Shown here: piece by piece, positions 42,874 through 51,088 of the stretch
Layout of the letters: each line of letters opens with the position of its first letter
Numbering within the stretch: position 1 is the first letter of the stretch
Source of the DNA: VRUE01 sp963715625
Lineage (GTDB): Bacteria > Actinomycetota > Thermoleophilia > Solirubrobacterales > 70-9
DNA length: 64,000 nucleotides
Assembly (NCBI GenBank): GCA_963715625.1
Contig: OY970260.1
Span: 1-64,000, forward strand
Reading direction: 5' to 3'
The notes under the pieces: model-generated
What the model was told of the DNA's origin: nothing
What the model saw: the letters and a program-made list of their open reading frames with translations, nothing else
Database searches by the model: none
Position numbers and translations under genes: made by a program

Positions 42874-43800
42874 TCAGACAAGGACTGCCTCCTCTCCCTT
42901 TGGGGCGGTCAGGGCGAGAGCTGCGTCCTCGAGCCGGGTCGCCAGCCGGTCGATCAGCGCCGCGTAGCGCTCGACCTCACCACCGTTGCTCCAGCTCGCC
43001 AGGTACGGCACCGAGAAGCCGGCGGTGTCAAGGCCAACCGTGGAACAGACGGTGTAGGCGATGCACTCGACCACGACCTCCTCCTCGGCGTAGGTCAACT
43101 CGGGGTCCTCGTCCTGGCGCTCGCAGCGCATGAGTGCATGGGCCAGCTCGTGCAACTCGGTCGCGACCTGGGCGTTCGGCGAGAACTCCTCAGAGACTGC
43201 TTCGACGCCGATCCGCTGGCGACGGGGCGCGCAGTATCCCTGGGCGGAGCCTGGGATCTCCTCGACGACGACGGTGTAGCCGAGCGAGGCGCCGAAGGCG
43301 GCAAGCGGCGCGAACAGGTGAGCGAGGCCGTCGCCGCCAACCGGTTCGACCGGAGGATCGAGGTCAACGGAACCGCCAAGAAACTCGGGAAGCGGATCGA
43401 CCTGAGAGCGGTCGAAGACTGCGACGAGGCGAAAGTAGGTGCGCGGCTTGGCGTCCGGGTCCGCGCCCGCTTCCTTCCACTCGCGGAGCTGCTTCTTGGA
43501 GGGCGGACAGGGAGCCCAGATTCGGGGTCCGTGCTCGCCCTTTCGCACCGCGTAGCCGAGCGAGAGCCAACGACGGAAGCCGGCGACGCGGGTGGCGCCG
43601 GGGCGCTGGTGGGCGATCAGGAGCTGGTTGTGGAAGCTGTAGGTGCGGAAGTGGCGGCGCACATCGAGCCAGCGCTGCCATCCCTCACTGGAGCGCAGCT
43701 TCTCGACCGCCTCCGCCATCAGCTCGCGCTCGGCGGCTCGCTTCTGCGCCCGCTCCTCCTCGCTCAGCTTGCGACGGTGTGGACTCGTTCTCGTTGCCAT
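42874..43800 (-). CDS. ardC: ArdC-like antirestriction protein
   Basis: 308 residues. The N-terminal ssDNA-binding domain typical of ArdC is visible (WQRWLDVRRHFRTYSFHNQL, then GFRRWLSLGYAVRKGEHG). The C-terminal part is a zinc-metalloprotease-like domain with HELAHALM (HExxH) and a downstream Glu-rich helix (AEEEVVVECIAYTVCSTVG). ArdC proteins protect incoming DNA from restriction. The position in the leading region, behind a large hairpin, fits expression on entry. Confidence 0.88.
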   Translation of the reverse strand: MATRTSPHRRKLSEEERAQKRAAERELMAEAVEKLRSSEGWQRWLDVRRHFRTYSFHNQLLIAHQRPGATRVAGFRRWLSLGYAVRKGEHGPRIWAPCPPSKKQLREWKEAGADPDAKPRTYFRLVAVFDRSQVDPLPEFLGGSVDLDPPVEPVGGDGLAHLFAPLAAFGASLGYTVVVEEIPGSAQGYCAPRRQRIGVEAVSEEFSPNAQVATELHELAHALMRCERQDEDPELTYAEEEVVVECIAYTVCSTVGLDTAGFSVPYLASWSNGGEVERYAALIDRLATRLEDAALALTAPKGEEAVLV

Positions 43801-43827
43801 GACGCCCTCCTCGGGCTTGAACCCGCC

Positions 43828-43904
43828 CCCGGTGGGCGAGCGATCGCCGACCCGACGCACGGCGAAGCCGTGCCAGCATCGGGAGGCGTCGCTCGTCCAC
43901 CGGG
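43828..43904 (-). promoter_or_regulatory. nested hairpin leader H3
   Basis: CCCGGTGGGCGAGCGA (43828-43843) pairs with TCGCTCGTCCACCGGG (43889-43904) over 16 positions with one wobble on the plus strand. Within it CCCGA/TCGGG (43851-43855, 43879-43883) and GCACGGC-GAA-GCCGTGC (43857-43873) stack. It ends 28 bases before the ardC start. The 43801-44134 gap has no gene. Confidence 0.72.
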
Positions 43905-44134
43905 CGGCGCCGTCGGCGGCCCGGTGGCCACGGTGAGGCGGCTGGCCCGCTTTGTTAGCGCGGCTCCTTCTCGCGCAAAGCGACAGGGCCGGACACGCAG
44001 ACGACTCCCCGATCAGACGGTGCGCAGCGCGGGCTCTTAATGCCCGCGGGCGATGGGCCTGAGCTTCTTCACCACGCGCGCCGACAGGAACCAACCATCG
44101 CTTCCCCGCTCCGACGTGCAGGGAGCGGTAATGA

Positions 44135-44932
44135 TTAGAAGAACGAGGCGCGTCCGAGTGGCAAGGAGCGAGCAAAGACCACGCCGACGATCCAGCTTTC
44201 AGGTACCGGACCCCAGAAACGACTGTCGTCGCTTGCCCCACGGTTGTCGCCCAACATGAAGTAGGAGTCGGGTGGAATCCTGATCGTCCGCGGCATGTTG
44301 CAGGCCGCCGCGGCGCCGCAGGGGAGGATGTAGGGCTCATCCGTCTTCTCGACCCCGTTGACCACCGGGTGTCCTTCGCGGATGCTGAGCGTATCGCCCG
44401 GGCCGGCAACGATCCGCTTCACGAAGCTCTGACTCGACTCGCCTTCGGTCGGCTTGGGGCAGGCCTGTTGCGGAGAATGCGGCGCTCCGCATTCGGTCCC
44501 GTTGTCAGCGCCCACAGGCGGGTGAAAGACGACAATGTCACCCACGTTGAAGGTGTCGATCCCGGTCTTGTCAGCGAGTATCCGATCTCCAACCTGCAGC
44601 GTCGGCTCCATCGCTTCGCTGGGGACCTCATACACCCCTACGGCAAGGCTGACGAGCAGGATATGACCTGCGATGGGGACGACTACCGCCATTGCGCTCA
44701 TCGCGATGCCGATCCCAACCCATCCGCGAATTCCAAGGAAGACACCAAGCGCAAACGGAAACAACGCGAGCAGCAGAAACGGCAGCGCGAGAACGCTAAG
44801 CACGGCGGCTAGAACAAGGACAGCAACCCCAACTGCGACGAGCCAGCGGTGCGGAGGGGTCGGAGGGCTACCGGCCCCGGAGGGGGTGGGAGCACCCTCG
44901 ATCCGCGACTCGGCTGTCTCCTCAGCATCCAT
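44135..44932 (-). CDS. lepB: type I signal peptidase
   Basis: 265 residues with N-terminal membrane helices. The catalytic Ser is in VPSEAMEPTLQVGDRILADK, the general-base Lys in SFVKRIVAGPGDTLSIREG, and the box GDNRGASDDSRFWGPV is near the end. It cleaves signal peptides outside the membrane. A private signal peptidase on an ICE that also encodes many exported proteins suggests it matures element-specific substrates. Its start lies 11 bases inside the preceding gene's end. Confidence 0.9.
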   Translation of the reverse strand: MDAEETAESRIEGAPTPSGAGSPPTPPHRWLVAVGVAVLVLAAVLSVLALPFLLLALFPFALGVFLGIRGWVGIGIAMSAMAVVVPIAGHILLVSLAVGVYEVPSEAMEPTLQVGDRILADKTGIDTFNVGDIVVFHPPVGADNGTECGAPHSPQQACPKPTEGESSQSFVKRIVAGPGDTLSIREGHPVVNGVEKTDEPYILPCGAAAACNMPRTIRIPPDSYFMLGDNRGASDDSRFWGPVPESWIVGVVFARSLPLGRASFF

Positions 44933-45194
44933 TCCAGGGCAACCCTATCGCCATGCTGCCGAGCGCCTCGCCGTCGGTGGTGATATCGCAGGGGACGCTC
45001 GTGCGCTCGGCTCGGGCGTTTTGCGGCTCCCGCTCCGCCTCATCCTCGTCATCGACAAACGGCTCGGAGTCGTCGAGGCTGAGCGTCGCCTCGCCGTGCG
45101 AGACGGCGTCGGCGAGCGCCCGTGCTCTCTCGCGGGCCTCGTCCTCGTCGGCGGCCGAAACGCGCAGGAAGCAGTTGAACTCATAGACCTTCAT
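44922..45194 (-). CDS. hypothetical acidic protein
   Basis: 90 residues from ATG 45194 (GTG 45200 is an alternative). The N-terminus MKVYEFNCFLRVSAADEDEA resembles small alpha/beta ferredoxin-like proteins; the rest is acidic. It is coupled to both neighbours by overlaps. Function is unknown. Confidence 0.55.
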   Translation of the reverse strand: MKVYEFNCFLRVSAADEDEARERARALADAVSHGEATLSLDDSEPFVDDEDEAEREPQNARAERTSVPCDITTDGEALGSMAIGLPWNGC

Positions 45195-45838
45195 TTGCAC
45201 TCCTCTCCTTGCGGGTTGGCGAAGCTGTTGGGGTCGAGCGCCACGCGCATGTAGTGCGAGCGGGGATCGAGCAGGGTGGGATCACCGCCCAGCTCGCGTG
45301 CTTCGGCGGCGAGGCGGCGGATCAGCGGCACGGGACTCCACTCGTCACCCTCCTCGGGCTCGTCGTAGACGCCGCCGTAGTAATCGAGGTAGTGGTATGC
45401 CTCGGCCAGGTCGCGGGCGCGGGCGACCTCGGGCTCGACCTCTCGCTGCTCCCGGCGTCCCTTGAGCAATTGCGGCCAGGTCGCAAGGCGCCCGTTGACT
45501 TCGACTCCGCGCGAGGAGGCCATCAGCGAAGGGCTGCCTGGGCCGCCCCTGCCCATCGGGCCATTTGACCCAGCGCCGTCGCGCTTGCTGAGATCGAGCA
45601 CCGCGCATCCAGCCTGGTTGAACCGGCGAGCGTCCTCTGCGAAGTCGAGCGCCGCCAACCACTCGCCCTCGTCGGGCACCTTCGGCGGCGGCGAAGGGAC
45701 GTGGCGGTGCGGGAACAGCGGCTCGCCCCGTCCACGGTCAGCGCGCGCGTCGGCCCCGTAGTAGAGAACCGTCCAGCAGACCGGGACCTCCAGCGGCCCC
45801 TCAGCGGGCGGCGCCAGAAGGCTCATCTGAGTGCTCAC
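45191..45838 (-). CDS. hypothetical leading-region protein
   Basis: 215 residues (PVCWTVLYYGADARADRGRG, then LDFAEDARRFNQAGCAVLDL and DLAEAYHYLDYYGGVYDEPE). No signal peptide, membrane helix or catalytic motif is recognised. ATGA overlaps join it to the genes on both sides. Confidence 0.55.
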   Translation of the reverse strand: MSTQMSLLAPPAEGPLEVPVCWTVLYYGADARADRGRGEPLFPHRHVPSPPPKVPDEGEWLAALDFAEDARRFNQAGCAVLDLSKRDGAGSNGPMGRGGPGSPSLMASSRGVEVNGRLATWPQLLKGRREQREVEPEVARARDLAEAYHYLDYYGGVYDEPEEGDEWSPVPLIRRLAAEARELGGDPTLLDPRSHYMRVALDPNSFANPQGEECK

Positions 45839-46083
45839 TGTCGCCCTCCCTCCACCAGGAGGGTTAGCTGCGTCCGCTCAAACCCTGCCTGCTCAAGCAG
45901 CCATGAGGCACCGATCATTGTCGGATCGGACTCGCCGATGTAGGTGGCGATCTCGGCGAGCAGGGCGCACTCGGCGTCAGGAGTCGAGCCGAACACCGCC
46001 CCCGTCGGGGCGGCGGCGGCCGAGAGGTCAGCACCGAAGCCAGCTCGGATCAGCCCGCGTCGCGCTTGCTCGACGGCACTCAT
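45835..46083 (-). CDS. small hypothetical protein
   Basis: 82 residues from ATG 46083 (MSAVEQARRGLIRAGFGADL, then ATYIGESDPTMIGASWLLEQ). It ends 4 bases inside the following gene and starts 3 bases after the DUF3072-like gene. No function is recognised. Confidence 0.5.
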   Translation of the reverse strand: MSAVEQARRGLIRAGFGADLSAAAAPTGAVFGSTPDAECALLAEIATYIGESDPTMIGASWLLEQAGFERTQLTLLVEGGRQ

Positions 46084-46085
46084 CG

Positions 46086-46367
46086 CTAGCTCCAGGTGGC
46101 GGCCGAGCCGTAGTTCTTGATCTCCGACGACCGCACCGCCGCCGCGTCGCCTCGGCGCTCGGCCATCTCGCGGCTGAGCTCGCGGGCTTCGCGGCGGCGC
46201 TCGGTAAGACTCATTCGTTTGCGACCCTTTAGGCGGTCGATCTCGGCGCTCGCCTGCGCCGCCGTGGTGGGATAGGTGAAGGACTCCCCCCGTTGCAGCG
46301 CCAGGTCTTGCAGGTAGCGAAGCTGTTTGTCGCTCGGCTTTTTGAGGTGTTGCTGGGAATTGGTCAT
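46086..46367 (-). CDS. DUF3072-like protein
   Basis: 93 residues from ATG 46367. The core KKPSDKQLRYLQDLALQRGE, then FTYPTTAAQASAEIDRLKGR matches the DUF3072 pattern seen in plasmid and ICE leading regions; a basic helix follows. A hairpin separates it from the upstream methylase-helicase gene. The role is unknown. Confidence 0.65.
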   Translation of the reverse strand: MTNSQQHLKKPSDKQLRYLQDLALQRGESFTYPTTAAQASAEIDRLKGRKRMSLTERRREARELSREMAERRGDAAAVRSSEIKNYGSAATWS

Positions 46368-46382
46368 GGGCAGCCGAACAGC

Positions 46383-46438
46383 GGGCCGGAGGAGGGCGGG
46401 CGCAGCCCGCACGGGGGAGGTCTGCTAGGCGTCCGCCC
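46383..46438 (-). promoter_or_regulatory. nested hairpin leader H5
   Basis: Inner stem GCGGGC-GCA-GCCCGC (46396-46410) is perfect, with the same GCA loop as H1 and H2. The outer stem GGGcCGGA/TCCGCCC (46383-46390, 46432-46438) is shorter and has a bulge. It sits between the methylase-helicase stop and the DUF3072-like start. Confidence 0.5.
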
Positions 46439-46455
46439 CTGACCAATTCCTAGCT

Positions 46456-49400
46456 TCACGCCGCGGCGAAAAGATCAAGCTGTTCGGCTGGTTCAACCGG
46501 CGTCCGGTGCCAGTCGGGACTCGTGGACTGCGACTCCTCCTTCGTCGCCGCGCTGATCGGTGCCACCACCGCCCGCAGGGTCGAAGTCGCCTCCCAGGCA
46601 GCCTCGATGTCGGACTCGGCGATCTCCTCGCCGCTCGGCTTCACCCCCTGCTTGCGCAGCTCGCGCAGGAACTCCTCGCGTGAGATCGGCTGCTCGGGCT
46701 CATCGACCAACTGCCCGTCGAGGGCGAGATCGGCAGCCTTCGCCTTCTGACAAAGCAGCTCCCACTTCTTCGGGTCGAGCGAGCCGAGAGTGAGCGCGAC
46801 GTAGACCGACACCGGCTGCGGCGAAGTCAGCCGCCAGGCGCGGGCGATGAACTGATCGAACATCTCATAGGAGAAGACGAGCCCGGTGGCGATCACGCAG
46901 GACGCCGCCTCCAGGGAGTGCCCGAGGCGGATCGAGGGGATGCCGCAGCAGAGCACCTGCGTCTTGCCCGTCTTGAATGCCTCGATCGCCTTTGCCCGCC
47001 GCCGGGGGTTCATCGTCGTCGCGCGGCCCGCTCGCTCCTCGACGATGTGCGCGGCTTCGACGCCCTTTTCGCGCAGGCGCTCGCAGAGCCAGAGCCCCGT
47101 TTCGATCAGGTCCGAACCGATCAGCACCTTCTCGCCGCGGCTGACGTGATCGAGGGCGACCTGGAGAACCTTGAGATTCTTCGGCGTCCAGTTGGAGTGC
47201 GCGAGAGTGTCCAACCCGGACCACTCGCGGTCGGGGTCGGCCTGGGGCAGCGTCGTCGCGTACTCCAGCTTCGTCAACTGGCCGAGGCCGGCGGCGAAGC
47301 GCTCGACCAAGCCCGCCTCCAACAACGGGTGGCCGGGGTGCTTCCAGGCGAAGTAGCGCTCGAAGTTGCCGGAGTTGAGCCAGAACTTGTAGAGGTCGAG
47401 CTGGGCCTTGCCCATTGGCGCGGCGATGGTGCGCGTGGTGCGCGGCGGCAGCTCGCCCATGTGCTGCTTGCGGCGGCGCACCATCGCCCCGGAGAGCAGC
47501 CGCCACAGGCGCGAGACGTTGGTGACCTGCGGGAGCACCTTGCGGTTCTCCCGGCGCCCGTCCCGGCGCCAATACTCGATCACGCAGAAGTCGGCCTCGA
47601 ACTTCGCCCGACCGCCCTCGTAGTCGAAGGGGAAGCGCAGGCTGGCGTTGCCGAGCGTCCACCACAGCAGCCAGAAGACATCGTTGACGTAGTTGGAGAT
47701 CGGAGTGCCGGTCAGCAGGTAGCGGTAACGGGCGCACAGGCCGCGAACCGCCTTGGAGCGCAGGGAGTCGTTGCCCTTGGCGAGCGTTCCCTCGTCGACC
47801 ACGATCACGCCGTCGGTGAAGGCGTGGGCGAGATAGTGCCCGGCGGTCTTGACCCGCAGCCGCTTGTGGACGTAGTGGCAGCGGTCGCAGACCTGCGGGC
47901 TCTTTCTCTGCCAACCCGCCTCGAAGGAGGCGAGGCAGCGCGGGCAGAACTCCTCCGTGGTCAGCGCCGTGCGGCCCGCCTCCTCGCGGGCGACAGCCGG
48001 AGCCTTGACTGCCGCGACCGGCAGCGGCTCATCGACGCGGCCGATCAGCGAAAGCACCTCGTAGTGAGTGATGTAGAGGCCGGTGCCACCGCCCTTCAGG
48101 TGGCGGGCGACGGCGCGAGCCCGCGCCGGGCTGGTGATGTGCTCGGGCTCGTCGCCGTAGAAGCGCTTGATCTCACGCTTCCACTGCGGCACAAGATCCT
48201 GCGGGCAGACGATCAGCCCCTTGCGGGCCGCGCCGCGCTCCCAAAGCGCGTGGATCAGCGTCGCGCCGCCGAGGCTCTTGCCGCCGCCCTGCTCCCAGCC
48301 GAGCACGCCCGATCCCTTGACAACCAGACGCGCCAGATCCTCAAGCTGCCAGTCCTCGACCTCGGAGGTCTTGAACTCGAAGTCGTGGCGCTCGGCAAGG
48401 CCGCGCAGCACGACCCGCGCCGCCTCGACCTGATCGGGGAAGCGGGTTCCCAGGTCGCCGGGGTCGGGCAGCTCGAAGTGCTCCAACAGGTAGGCAACGT
48501 CAGCCGCGGACTCGTTGAAGACGTGGCCGTCGATTTCGACTCGCAGCACCTTGGCCTCGTGCTCGTACTTGCGAATCTCGACATCGCCATTTCGCTTGTG
48601 GTGAGGCCGCTCGGCGTGGGAGACCTCGACGTTGCTGGAAGTCAGGAGCGGGTAGCGCTCGCCCGGCTCAAAGCCGCGCTCGGGGTCTGCGGCGATGCAG
48701 CGGATCGAGTCGAGGTCATCGAGGAAGGCGAGTCGCTGCTGGGGGCGGACCTCATAGAGCGGACAGACCGCCTGCTCAGCCTCCGCAGTCGCGGCCGTGA
48801 CCGCCTCGCACAGCGCTGGCTCCAAGGTCAGGGCGTCGTCGTCGGAGAGGGAGCGGAGTTGGCGCCACTCCCGCAGGTTCAGCGCGAAGTAGGTCGTCGG
48901 CTGGTTGTTCAGCCGCTCGACGTTGCGGAGCAGACGGCGCTGCTGGAGGGCGAGGCGGGCGAACGGGCTCGGCCGAGCCGAGATCTTGTTGCCCTTCAGC
49001 GCCAGATCGAACTTCTGGCGAGTGGCGGCCAGGTCTTCTCGGCGGCGCTCCAGCTCCTTGCCGACCGTCCCGAAGCGCTCGACGAGCGAAGCCCGATAGG
49101 GACAGCGAAAAGGCTCGGGAACGTACCCGGCCACTTGCTCGCGCTCGGCCCGGATCTGCTCGGCCAGCCCCGGCAACTCCTCGCGGGAGGCCGTAAGGGT
49201 CAGCGGCCCGTCCTCGCGGGGCTCCTCGGCGTTGTCGGCGGCGATGAAGAAGGCGATCAAGCAGGGCAGCTCGACCCGCTCGAACAGGTCCTCGCACTCG
49301 ACCACCGCGTAGACGCCGGCGGCGTCGGGGCGACCCATCACCTCGCGGGCGAAACGATCGCGCCCGGCGATGAAGGCACCCGCGCCGTCGCTCGCTAGCA

Positions 49401-49878
49401 GGGTCGTCACCATGCGCCAGGTGGCGAGGGTGGAGTTCTCGGGCTGGCCGCCGAGGCTCCAGTCGAGACCGAAGGGCGGGTTGCAAGCGACGCGGGGGAA
49501 CGTCGTGCCGAGCAGGCGCAGCAGCGGGTAGGCGAGCTGCACGTCACCGTGGACCGCCTCGTACCCACCGGCCTTCACCTGATCGACGTCGATCTCGATC
49601 CCGAAGCGGAAGTCCGGGTCGATCCCCGCGAGCAGCGAGCCGTCGCCAGCGGTCAGGTCGAGGGTGGAGTGCGAGCGGCCGTTGACCGCCGCGACCAGCG
49701 TGGCGGCCTCGGGTGGCGAGAAGAACTGCTGGAGGCCAGTAACCGCGGTCTTGGCGCCGCGGATCGGGCGCAGGACCGAGCGGGAGGAGTCGAGGACTTC
49801 ATCGCTTAGAGCAGCGCCGGTGAGCGCTCCGCGCTTTGCCTTCGAGGCTGCCGGAGCGGGGGAAGCTGAGGCTGGCAT
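46456..49878 (-). CDS. adenine methylase-SF2 helicase fusion (DarB/strawberry-notch-like)
   Basis: 1140 residues from ATG 49878. The N-terminal methylase has AdoMet motif LDLTAGDGSLLAGID (about 73-87) and catalytic ACNPPFGLDW (about 131-140). A helicase follows: Walker A GVLGWEQGGGKSLGG (about 524-538), a CPRC...CDRC zinc knuckle (about 645-668), the DEAD-like VVDEGTLAKG (about 693), and C-terminal helicase motifs ending in DQFIARAWRLTSPQP. Comparable fusions on phage P1 (DarB) and plasmids protect incoming DNA from restriction. Being in the leading region supports that role here. Confidence 0.82.
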   Translation of the reverse strand: MPASASPAPAASKAKRGALTGAALSDEVLDSSRSVLRPIRGAKTAVTGLQQFFSPPEAATLVAAVNGRSHSTLDLTAGDGSLLAGIDPDFRFGIEIDVDQVKAGGYEAVHGDVQLAYPLLRLLGTTFPRVACNPPFGLDWSLGGQPENSTLATWRMVTTLLASDGAGAFIAGRDRFAREVMGRPDAAGVYAVVECEDLFERVELPCLIAFFIAADNAEEPREDGPLTLTASREELPGLAEQIRAEREQVAGYVPEPFRCPYRASLVERFGTVGKELERRREDLAATRQKFDLALKGNKISARPSPFARLALQQRRLLRNVERLNNQPTTYFALNLREWRQLRSLSDDDALTLEPALCEAVTAATAEAEQAVCPLYEVRPQQRLAFLDDLDSIRCIAADPERGFEPGERYPLLTSSNVEVSHAERPHHKRNGDVEIRKYEHEAKVLRVEIDGHVFNESAADVAYLLEHFELPDPGDLGTRFPDQVEAARVVLRGLAERHDFEFKTSEVEDWQLEDLARLVVKGSGVLGWEQGGGKSLGGATLIHALWERGAARKGLIVCPQDLVPQWKREIKRFYGDEPEHITSPARARAVARHLKGGGTGLYITHYEVLSLIGRVDEPLPVAAVKAPAVAREEAGRTALTTEEFCPRCLASFEAGWQRKSPQVCDRCHYVHKRLRVKTAGHYLAHAFTDGVIVVDEGTLAKGNDSLRSKAVRGLCARYRYLLTGTPISNYVNDVFWLLWWTLGNASLRFPFDYEGGRAKFEADFCVIEYWRRDGRRENRKVLPQVTNVSRLWRLLSGAMVRRRKQHMGELPPRTTRTIAAPMGKAQLDLYKFWLNSGNFERYFAWKHPGHPLLEAGLVERFAAGLGQLTKLEYATTLPQADPDREWSGLDTLAHSNWTPKNLKVLQVALDHVSRGEKVLIGSDLIETGLWLCERLREKGVEAAHIVEERAGRATTMNPRRRAKAIEAFKTGKTQVLCCGIPSIRLGHSLEAASCVIATGLVFSYEMFDQFIARAWRLTSPQPVSVYVALTLGSLDPKKWELLCQKAKAADLALDGQLVDEPEQPISREEFLRELRKQGVKPSGEEIAESDIEAAWEATSTLRAVVAPISAATKEESQSTSPDWHRTPVEPAEQLDLFAAA

Positions 49879-49902
49879 GGCCGTCCTTTCACGGATGGCC
49901 CC

Positions 49903-49984
49903 GCCCTCTGCGGGGCCGATGCCGAAGCCCACGCACGCCCGTCAGGGCGTGCAATCCTGGGCCGGGATCGGCTCCGCAGGGGGC
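49903..49984 (-). promoter_or_regulatory. nested hairpin leader H4
   Basis: GCCCTCTGCGGGGCCGA (49903-49919) pairs with TCGGCTCCGCAGGGGGC (49968-49984) over 17 positions with two wobbles on the plus strand. The inner stem is GCACGCCC-GTCA-GGGCGTGC (49933-49952). The stop codon of the upstream gene (49942-49944) falls in the inner loop. It ends 25 bases before the methylase-helicase start. Confidence 0.72.
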
Positions 49985-50262
49985 AGCGCGAACGCCCGCT
50001 CGAACCCCTCGTGGCTCACCGGGCAGGCGCCCAGCGCCTCCGCGCGTCGGCGGTAGTCGGCGAGCAGGACCGCCAGCTCCGCCTTTGACTCGAAGCCGGA
50101 CTCGACGAAGTAGCGGCGCCCGTTGCCGTTGGTCGGGTAGTCGTAGACGTATACCTCGCCTTCGATCCGGCGTCCGACCAGGACACGCTCCTCACCGGGG
50201 ATCGAGTAGTGGCCGAGAACGTTGAGCTGGACCGGGCTGGACTGAACTGCCGTGGCGCTCAT
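49942..50262 (-). CDS. hypothetical leading-region protein
   Basis: 106 residues from ATG 50262 (MSATAVQSSPVQLNVLGHYS, then IEGEVYVYDYPTNGNGRRYF). It looks like a compact beta-rich protein with a helical end. Its last codons are read through the 5' arm of hairpin H4 and its stop lies in the hairpin loop, so translation of this gene would affect folding of the next gene's leader. Confidence 0.55.
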   Translation of the reverse strand: MSATAVQSSPVQLNVLGHYSIPGEERVLVGRRIEGEVYVYDYPTNGNGRRYFVESGFESKAELAVLLADYRRRAEALGACPVSHEGFERAFALPPAEPIPAQDCTP

Positions 50263-50283
50263 CGCGCACCTCCTGGGCTCGTT

Positions 50284-50420
50284 GATGGAAGTCGCTGAGC
50301 CGTCCGGCAGCGGACAGGCAGGCGCGGAACCCGAGCGCCAGCGAGGGCGCGTCAGCGAGGTCCGCGAAGCGGGCCTTGTAGCGCCTCCCTGCCGCTGCCA
50401 GGCTCGGTGCGGCTTCCATC
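50284..50420 (-). promoter_or_regulatory. large stem-loop leader H6
   Basis: Four consecutive helices stack: GATGGAAG/CTTCCATC (50284-50291, 50413-50420), GAGCC/GGCTC, GGCAGCGG/CCGCTGCC (50306-50313, 50392-50399) and CAGG/CCTG, about 25 bp in all, with a loop of about 70 bases. It is the largest fold in the element and precedes the gene at 50262. Confidence 0.68.
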
Positions 50421-50485
50421 GGGCCCAGGAGCGCATAGCTCCGAAGGCGAGAGCAAGGCCGACTCGTCAGCCCCGATGTTTTTGC

Positions 50486-51088
50486 TTACCGAGTTGGAAC
50501 GGTAAGGACTGGGACACCCTCCGGGATATCTATGTCCTCGATCTTGTGTGCGATGCCCTCGTCCACGGCGGCCGCCGCGTCTTTGGTCTGCTCGGTTTCA
50601 GCGAAACGAGCGAGTCCCTCTACGGTCAGCGACGTCCGCTCAACCAGGATGTCGTTGATCTTCGCCTCGTCCGCAAGGATGCCGTCGTGCCGTTCTCGAA
50701 ACCATTTCGCTCCGAACGCCTGTGACGGCGGTGGTTCGTTGGTCACGCCGTGGGTTACGAACGAAGAATTAGGGCAGGTCAGCCGTTCCTCCCCCGCCAG
50801 ATAGACCGCAACGCCTATCGACGCAACGTTGCCCGAGTTGTGCGTCACGAGCCGGAATGGCAAGCCGCGCAGGACGTTGTAGAGGTTGATCCCCTCGGTG
50901 ACGTTGCCACCCAGAGTTGAGAGGAGAAGACGGACTTCCTCGACTCCCTCGGTCGCACACTGGCTCAACGTGCCGAGCAACGACTCGGCCGATTCCTGGT
51001 GGATCGGGGCGGTGAACAAGACGTATGCGAGGGGGATTGGCTCTTGGCCATTGAGCTCCGCTTCCGGTGCGCCCTCCACGCCGCGCAC
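50486..51088 (-). CDS. ClpP-like serine protease
   Basis: About 200 residues from GTG 51088 (the frame is open to ATG 51145). The ClpP/crotonase-like fold shows LLLSTLGGNVTEGINLYNVL, the nucleophile Ser in NSGNVASIGVAVYLAGEERL, and the His in SSFVTHGVTN; the third residue is probably a later Asp. No ClpX- or ClpA-like partner is on the element, so it may be an independent peptidase or borrow a host ATPase. It is the last minus-strand gene before attR. Confidence 0.78.
   Translation of the reverse strand: MRGVEGAPEAELNGQEPIPLAYVLFTAPIHQESAESLLGTLSQCATEGVEEVRLLLSTLGGNVTEGINLYNVLRGLPFRLVTHNSGNVASIGVAVYLAGEERLTCPNSSFVTHGVTNEPPPSQAFGAKWFRERHDGILADEAKINDILVERTSLTVEGLARFAETEQTKDAAAAVDEGIAHKIEDIDIPEGVPVLTVPTR

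Noticed and set aside
46918..49398. Open frame of 826 codons on the plus strand opposite the methylase-helicase
   Set aside because: It is an antisense shadow of a high-GC gene whose minus-strand product has clear motifs; the plus product is Arg/Leu/Gly-rich without any.
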